This document shows positions 56,900-64,000 of a stretch of DNA of 64,000 nt, piece after piece. The position numbers were made by a program, and so were the translations under genes. Numbering within the stretch: position 1 is the first letter of the stretch; the number at the start of each line of letters is the position of its first letter. Under the pieces are notes generated by a model. The model had not been told where the DNA came from and did not search any database. It saw only the letters and a list, made by a program, of their open reading frames with translations. The DNA comes from Lycorma delicatula. Taxonomy: Eukaryota > Arthropoda > Insecta > Hemiptera > Fulgoridae. Location of the stretch: assembly GCF_047948215.1 (NCBI RefSeq), contig NC_134461.1:126986512-127050511 (forward strand). Reading direction: 5' to 3'.

Positions 56900-58680
56900 T
56901 TTAAAACAGAAACAGTGAAATGATTTTTAAAAGGTGATATTGCGATCAAATTAGATGAACTTTTTATATTTCTAAAAATTTGTTTGATTAAAGTAATTTT
57001 TCGTATCGCCTATGTATTAGGGCACCTTTAAGTAAACAAAGGTTTAAATGGCCAGACCCGTTCAAGTTACACGGGTTTTGAATATTTTTATGAACATTAC
57101 TATTCAATTTTTTAGTTTTTTCTATTATTTATTAAATTGTATCTACTATTATTACATTTTTTTGTTTATTTTATTATTATATAATGAATGACAAAAATTT
57201 ACACAGTTTCATCTCTTGGTTTTCTTACAGTTTAGTTTCCTATTTAATAAAATTTTCAGATTTACTGGCGTTGGGTCTTTCTAAACTACTAATGAAGAAT
57301 GATTTTTCCATAGAGACTGAAATGTATAGAATTCACAAAATACATGGAATCCTTTATTTCAGAAAGCCAAGCCAAGTCAAATTTTATTTTTGTGAAATCT
57401 CACTATCCCCCAACAATCTGTAGACTTGATACTGTAGCTTGACAGCTGCTCTTACTCGGTCTTGGGCTGATAGTTTTTTTAACAATTTCATTGTTACAAC
57501 ACCAACGGCTAACTCTTTTGATATTCAGAACCGATTAAAAGTTGTTGTTGAACCTGAGTCCTGCAACACCATAGATCAAGTTAAAGGTTATTATTAAACT
57601 AGTCGGTTAGATAAGGTAGTCGGTTTGATGACCATATAGTTAGATTTAGATGTAAACAGGAACCGAATTAGCCCCGTGCCTCTCACTTTGAAAAGAATGA
57701 AACAATGTAAACAAACATCTCCCTTTCAGATATTAATATATGTACAATAGGCGGGATTCAAAAATTTTAAATTGCTCAATTATAACAAGAACAGATGCAA
57801 AGTTCTTCTATCTGCACCGATCGAATCTTATAGTCTGAAAAGTCATTCTCAAAAAATTGGCACCGATTAAACTTTACTGCATAGAATCAAATAAAAAGAA
57901 TAAGTTTTGTTGATCTCACCGTTTCAAAAAGTAACCTGAAAAAGACACTTTCAAAATAAGAGAAATGATGGTAGGTACTCTTATTAACAACTATTCAAAC
58001 CCAACAAGCAAACAACCAAAACATAAACTATCAGCTTTTAGAAGTTTGATCCGCAAACTAAATAATACAATAATGTTACCTGAAGACATCACAGTATAAC
58101 AAAACATGAACAGATATCATAGCATACTCATATCATCACACTCCTACACAAAATAAATAAAAACAAAAAATATATTACATTAACATTATGTAAAAAAACT
58201 CAGAGAAAGTAACTCACAAAAAAATATTACCTTCAAATGAACAAAAACAAAATAAATCATTACATACCGAACATATTATACTCCAAGAACAGTTAAACTT
58301 AATTGTTCTGAACACGTATGTTCTAAATCAATCAAATAGAAAACAGTTTGAAAGAAATTCGATGAACACAAAAGTTCTCCTAATAAGATAAGTTAATATT
58401 TCTCAACCGTCTTATAGAAACATATATATGCAGATTAATAACAAGTTTAATATTTTAAACGTACATGAAAAAGGACCATATCTTAACAACTGGAACATTA
58501 TGATACATATAAACACAGAAAAACTATGTAAAATTTACAGACATAGTTCAAATGCAACATACTTTTCAACTGCATTCTAAATTTGTCTACCTAATTAAAA
58601 AAACAAACTGTTTACAATAACGCTAGCTGACACCAGAGATGAAAACAGCATCACCAGTTGCAAAGGCAATTGAAAATGTT
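56900..58680. other. AT-rich non-coding DNA
   Basis: One 79-codon open frame at 57184-57423 has no family resemblance and is probably chance. Nothing else seen. Confidence 0.4.
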
Positions 58681-58689
58681 TTGAAGTAA

Positions 58690-59640
58690 TTCATACCTGG
58701 AACAGAAATATAAGACTTGGCACACATGCTCTGGACAAAGCCTTAATTAAGCAAACCAAATCTGGCTAACCTATCTCAAAAAGCACCACTCTCAACTACC
58801 TGAATACTTCTAACATCAGGAAAATTTACATGCGTGTAAAGGCCTTTGAGCGATTCAGTCGACCTGATCTGCCGTAAATGGAAACCCTGGTCATCTATTT
58901 CTTTCATGTGCCTAGAGATAACTGCCTGCAAGGATACCGATGGGCTTAATTCTAGAAATAATAAGGACCACCTCTGGAGAGACATTCCTACAGGCATTCA
59001 TCACAGATAACAATAGGAGACGCTGGGTTCTTAACAGAACATTTGCATCTCATTCGATGAGCTCAGACAGGTGCAGCATACATCATTATAGCTTCTAATA
59101 CAACAACATTATATAGAACGCACATGGTTCTGAATTTAAGCACCTGATCAGGGTAACTACTCTCCAAACACCGAAGAAGGCAGAATAAGCCTTTTTGGCA
59201 GCATATTCAAGGCGCTCCTTGAATCGAAGATTCTCATCAAGGATAATAAGTAGATACTTCTGCAGCAGGACATACCTAATTCGTTGACCTGTCATTTACA
59301 CATGAAGTCGTCATGAAGCAGCTAGTCTGCTCTTGAGCAACATTATCGTTGTTTTCTCTGAGGTAAACACCATCTTATGTTGCAAACACCATAAATGGAG
59401 TATCTTGCAAGCCTGGGCGGTTCTGAATTCGATCTCATTCCTCTTTAACCGGCAAACTCCCACCATCGGTATACGCGATGATACGGCATCCACCGGGTAA
59501 CCTTAACCGCATCAAAGAATCGAATTCAACAACCCAGATCAGGGCTCCTAAAACACTACCCTGCGGACAACCTTCATTTTTTTGCCTGCTTCTGAGATGC
59601 CGTCTCGAAGATGCCTATATAACACTCATTCTCCGTACAA
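58690..59640 (-). pseudogene. R1-like LINE RT C-terminal remnant
   Basis: - strand pieces in order are GSILGPLIWVVEFDSLMRLR, GGCRIIAYTDGGSLPV (mutated YADD box), MVFTSEKTTIMLLKSRLA, GQRIRYVLLQKYLLIILDEN, RFKERLEYAAKKAYSAFFGV and, at 58997-58776, LQAVISRHMKEIDDQGFHLR. They follow the RT palm, thumb and post-RT order of R1-clade elements. Frame breaks separate them. Confidence 0.75.
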
Positions 59641-59649
59641 TCACATTTC

Positions 59650-60379
59650 TGGAGCGGGATTGTAAAACGCTTAACACTTTTTTGTAATAACATAACATTT
59701 AAGTAAATCAACGGTTGCAAAGATATTAACAATTAAAAGGTTTACGTGGTCGTCATCTTGGAATGGAAAGAGAGGTCAGGTTCAATGTCTTGTAGAAGAA
59801 AATTTCTAGGTTAGTCAAGTAGTACACAAAATTTCAGCTCAATACCATTAATGCATTCCTAAAAATAGATTTTAAAGGAATTTTTATCATACAAATAATT
59901 AAGCATAATTAAAGATTAATAACCAAATATCAATTAAAAGAGATTTTCTTGAAATAGCGCTACAACCGTTTATTTTTAAACAAACAGTCTTTAAATAGTA
60001 ATTTTATCAAACATGGCCCATCGGTATGACTATACAATAAATAATTAAAACATAAAAACCGCTTACCAACAATCTTTTAATGTGTCGCAGCACTTTTGGA
60101 AACAAATTCCATCTTCGGGAAATATAAATATTTTTATTAATAAAACTTTGTTGTCACGAGTAGAATTTTTATGCAGTGTGTAAAATATAGAAAGGTAGTA
60201 GTCATGTGTTAAAATTGCGTCGACTTAATTTCTTGTCATAATGAGTGTCTCCACCGTTATGGTAAAACGGGAGAGAAACGATACGGTCAACTCACTCTAT
60301 AGTTATTGTTTGTATAATATATCATTTTCAAATCTTGTTTGTTCATTTATTAATTTATCATTATTAAGATATATATGCA
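59650..60379. other. non-coding DNA
   Basis: No recognisable feature. Confidence 0.4.
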
Positions 60380-60950
60380 CGGGTCCTCTCCTTAGCATAA
60401 GAGTCAGGGTGAGGACCTCCACATCCGGGTGTGGGTCGACAGTAGTGCTGCTGAACGGATAACCAAGGATACTTCTGCAAAGGTCAAGGACACCACTACG
60501 GCTCTGACAGGGAGGGGCGGTAGGAGGGTACACATCCTCATTAAGGATGTGGATGCACTCACCACTCAGGATGAATTCATTACGGAGGAGTCAGTGTCGA
60601 TCAAAGTTATGTCCATGCGACCGGCCTATGGTGCCAAAGCAGTTGGTCACTGTGGCTGTGCCACCCATCCTTGCTGATAAATACACATATCCGTATCTGA
60701 CGGGTGGCTTGTAGGGTTATGAGACGTTCATCTGATAACCTTTGTTTTTACTGCTGGAAGCCAGGCCACAGGGCCGATTCGTTGTACCGGGCCGGATCAT
60801 ATTGGCCACTGTTTCACCTGAGGCCGGTCATCTACAGAAGGACTGCCGATGATTGTATCCTTCCTGTCAGTTGCACGGTCATACACCTGCGAGTAGGGGA
60901 TGCAAGGTTATTTCTAAGGCGAAACAATTCGTCTGTTCAAGTAAGCTAAC
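60380..60950 (+). pseudogene. R1-like LINE ORF1 (gag-like) fragment
   Basis: + strand pieces: VHILIKDVDALTTQDEFITE, VMSMRPAYGAKAV, then in other frames VACRVMRRSSDNLCFYCWKP and GHRADS, followed by GSYWPLFH and RRTADDC. In R1-type ORF1 this is the conserved domain before the CCHC knuckles and the first knuckle itself (C-x2-C-x4-H). The final Cys is lost. Clear GC-rich contrast to its flanks. It lies on the opposite strand to the RT fragment at 58690-59640, so the two are separate copies or an inverted pair. Confidence 0.7.
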
Positions 60951-60959
60951 ACGATTCTG

Positions 60960-61614
60960 TTTAAAGACAAACATTTAAAGGGGTCATGTTTATATCACAT
61001 GTCATGTTTGATTACTTGTCATAAGTAAAATTGTGTAAAAGCGACTGAAATATCAAGATTTAAAAATATAAATACGCCGTACATGAAGAATTATCACTGA
61101 AATTTTGCCGATTGTGTTCAGGACATTAAGTAAATAAAGAAATCTTTTATTTCTCATTAATACATAAAACGTTGTATAGATCGCATCAAGAATGAATAAA
61201 TATGATACTTAACGCGCGATAAAAGGAACTGATGATGATGATTGAAAGTAAAATCTTGATCAAAGCAATCATAAAATACATAATTATTAAATCAAAAACA
61301 GATTTGATTAAAATTCATCTTAATTATTAAATATATTAACACATGAAATAATATTTAAGATAAAATACTACTAAATATTCTTGTTTTATTGTATTCTATC
61401 GAGTTCTGTGAAAACAGTTCTATTGTCTAGTTTGATACAGGGAGATACTGTTCTAAGAAACTACTGAAAAATCAAAGAAAATGAATAGCTTAACAAAGTT
61501 ACTAGCGGATTATAAAAATAATAGAAAATCAAGACGGTAGAATTTAACGGAAACTGCCAGTCTGAAAAATGGATAAAAGAGAGAGAAGAGTGGGTGAGTA
61601 AATAAATAAAAAAT
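60960..61614. other. AT-rich non-coding DNA
   Basis: No recognisable feature. Confidence 0.45.
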
Positions 61615-61628
61615 TATGACCAAAGTAA

Positions 61629-61927
61629 ACCCACCGGGTTGGTCTAGTGGTTAACGCTTCTTCCCAAATCAGCTGATTTGGAAGTCGAGAGTTACAGCGT
61701 TCAAGTTCTAGTAAAGCCAGTTATTTTTACACGGATTTGAATACTAGATCGTGGATACCGGTGTTCTTTGGTGGTTGGGTTTCAATTAACCACACATCTC
61801 AGGAACGGTCGAACTGAGAATGTACAAGACTACACTTCATTTACACTCATACATATCATCCTCATTCATCCTCTGAAGAATTATCTAAACGGTAGTTACC
61901 GGAGGCTAAACAGGAAAAAAAAGAAAG
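61629..61927 (+). repeat. full-length tRNA-derived SINE with perfect 14-bp target-site duplication
   Basis: 299 bp. The head is CCCACCGGGTTGGTCTAGTG (A box), with the AATCAGCTGATTT palindrome, the B-box region GCGTTCAAGTTCTAG, a body with GATACCGGTGTTCTTTGGTG, and a tail CATCCTCTGAAG ending in GGCTAAACAGG and A-rich DNA. It is flanked by TATGACCAAAGTAA at 61615-61628 and 61928-61941. The best reference copy of the family in this window. Confidence 0.95.
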
Positions 61928-61941
61928 TATGACCAAAGTAA

Positions 61942-64000
61942 TGTTCTGGACATGGCTACTATAAAATGTTTACAGCATGAAGTGAATTACATCCAACATT
62001 TTAACTTTATCATTAAAAATTTAATTACTTAAAATCATAGAAATGAAATGTTCCCCGAAACATTCCACGTGTTATGTAATCATCAGGTTGTGTGGGATAA
62101 GCTTCAGATAATTATCAATATTCTGTAATTGCACGGGCGTTTAGAATTAACATAGATTAACTGTCCTTTGATGATGCAGAAAATATACAAAAGAATATGA
62201 TATTAATATAAATTAAATTCTTATAAAAAATAGTAGTGCCAGATAAGGACAAGGGCCAAGATGAACTGCCCCCCTTAATTAAAAAGTTACAAATGATTAA
62301 CTTAATACCATCAATAAACAAATAAAAATTAATGTACCCTTATAAAAATAACTTAAATATAATTAAAAATATTATATTTTTATAAAAAATTTAAACAAAT
62401 AAATTTAAAAAAAACATTTTTTTAAAGTATCTATATTTGATTTTATATCTTTTTAAACTAAAATAAAAACATAATTTTTATTAATATATTAATACAATGC
62501 AATGTTTACTTTTAAATAATAACTATTCATTTTGTTCTAATAAAATGCTTAACATTTTGTGAAAAACACGAAATATGATAAAAATTGACATGGTCGTCAT
62601 TAACATTAATACAATGAAATACTAAAATAAATGATATAATCCGCCATTAATACGATGAAATATTTTATTTTTATACAATGTTGTTAAAAAGTTTTATAAA
62701 AAATATTATTGTTGACTTCACAATCCGATTTTCGTATATAAATTTGTCATTAATAAATACAAAACGTCGAAGAGAAGGAAAAGCAAAGAGGAGATCGAAA
62801 TTTTTCCACAGCACACTTTTTCTTCACTTTTACACGTAGAATCCGTAACGTATACCAGCCTACCATTTTACATACAATATATATATGTTGTGCGCCAGTT
62901 TACGATCGAAAATCCTCTAGAGTGTCTTAACATCACTTCCAAGTACAAAATAAAATTCATTTCGCGACAGATATTCTACGAATAATTTTAAACAAAAATA
63001 AATTTAATTAATTAAACATTTTTTATATTTTTTTTATTCGAATTTTTCCTATGTCGCGGGGAGTCCCGACGGGTTAAATCCTACAGGACAATTTATAGAG
63101 GGGTAGTCAACTGCCACGGCATCCCGGATGTGCTGCTTAACAGCGGTTCCGGTTGTCCCGGGGGTGTTTAAATAGAATAAGGAAGAAAAAAGGAAATTTT
63201 GATATTGTGAAGCCGTTCTTTTTCATTTATATTTATGTTTTATTTAATTTTTAAATTTTAATATCGAGGCCCTTTACACCCTATAAGTATTTTCAATGTT
63301 TGTGTTTAAATGTTCTGTCTTATTTATTTTGGTGTTTTCAAATAAAATGTAAGGGCCCTTTACATCCTTACATAGGATGAACCTGGTGGTAATTTAATCC
63401 CTATTTTAAAGAGTGTGTCGATGTCCATATAACAAAAACAAAAAAATAATAATAATATCCTTGACAAAAGGTTATATTAATATTATTTTACAATTTAATA
63501 ATAAACATAAAACGGGTATAATTTTATAATTAAAATAATAAGGTTCAAACTTCACGATACATTTAAAAAGGAATAACGAATATAAGGGCAAATTTAAAAA
63601 TAATTAAAGATGTCAATTAAGCGAGTAACAGAATCTATAACGAATAAAATATTAGAAAAAATAATTTTGTCGTATAAACACTACTAATTAAAATCGTTCT
63701 GTCTAGCTTAAAATACAATTTAATATTACAATACAATCATAATATTTAATTAAACAAAATCTGTGAAAATTTTAACTTTTTTTTTACAGATATTACATGT
63801 TAATCACTTCAAAACTGACATTATTATGAATTAAAATTACATAAAATTATAGAGTAAGAAATAACTTATAACTGCGACATCAATATGTAGAAGTATTTCA
63901 TTATAAATAAAAATAAGCTACATTAATTTATAATTTATACCTACAAGACGGCTGTCGACAACTATAGAAGTATTTCATTGTTGCCGGTGACTTATAAAAT
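61942..64000. other. AT-rich non-coding DNA with one GC-rich island
   Basis: 63050-63170 is GC-rich (GTCGCGGGGAGTCCCGACGG, then TCCGGTTGTCCCGGGGGTG) and may be part of an untranslated region of a LINE. The block AGGGCCCTTTACA recurs in variant form at about 63268 and 63355. No coding sequence. Confidence 0.4.

Noticed and set aside
1..64000. CRISPR arrays, bacterial operons or rRNA genes
   Set aside because: None seen; spaced repeats here are SINEs, MITEs or microsatellites, and the coding style is eukaryotic.

Overview
The window reads as a piece of a large, AT-rich insect genome. Long AT-rich introns and intergenic DNA are packed with decayed mariner, BEL/Pao, copia, RTE-like, R1-like and jockey-like elements and with several tRNA-headed SINE families. 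This content suggests a hemipteran (planthopper or other Auchenorrhyncha), but that is inference from repeat style and protein flavour, with no species marker. Nothing bacterial is present: no operons, no CRISPR array, no rRNA.

Layout. 1-2.6 kb holds two mariner remnants of different subfamilies. 3.7-7.2 kb holds the 3' end of a + strand gene: a LIM-domain exon and, about 3 kb downstream, a tiny terminal exon whose encoded C-terminus ends S-C-V. This fits a Smallish/LMO7-type junctional scaffold. Two fold-back MITEs lie in the intron between the exons. 9-12.9 kb holds a decayed Polinton/Maverick-like viral element: double-jelly-roll capsid-like and Bro-N genes on the - strand, an integrase C-terminus with chromodomain on the + strand, two tandem copies of an unrecognised small ORF, and a packaging-ATPase remnant.

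19-45 kb is best explained as a - strand C2H2 zinc-finger gene. A candidate leader exon lies at about 45.14-45.28 kb. Phase-0 cassette exons lie at 35.6, 28.4 and 25.6 kb, and an eight-finger terminal exon at 19.3-20.15 kb. The locus was reshaped by a roughly 10 kb spaced duplication of a segment carrying one cassette exon, and by two copies of a DNA transposon with long terminal inverted repeats. Its intron space is filled with RTE-like, R1-like, copia and BEL/Pao fragments.

45-64 kb has no confident host coding sequence. It holds nested and tRNA-headed SINEs (two with perfect 14-15 bp target-site duplications), an RTE-like LINE whose 5' part is inverted in the way twin priming produces, R1-like LINE fragments, tandem repeats and microsatellites.

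The host genes with good support are the LIM gene and the zinc-finger gene. Almost all other coding signal belongs to mobile or viral-type elements, nearly all broken by frameshifts and stops. Boundaries of decayed elements are approximate, since everything was read by eye.
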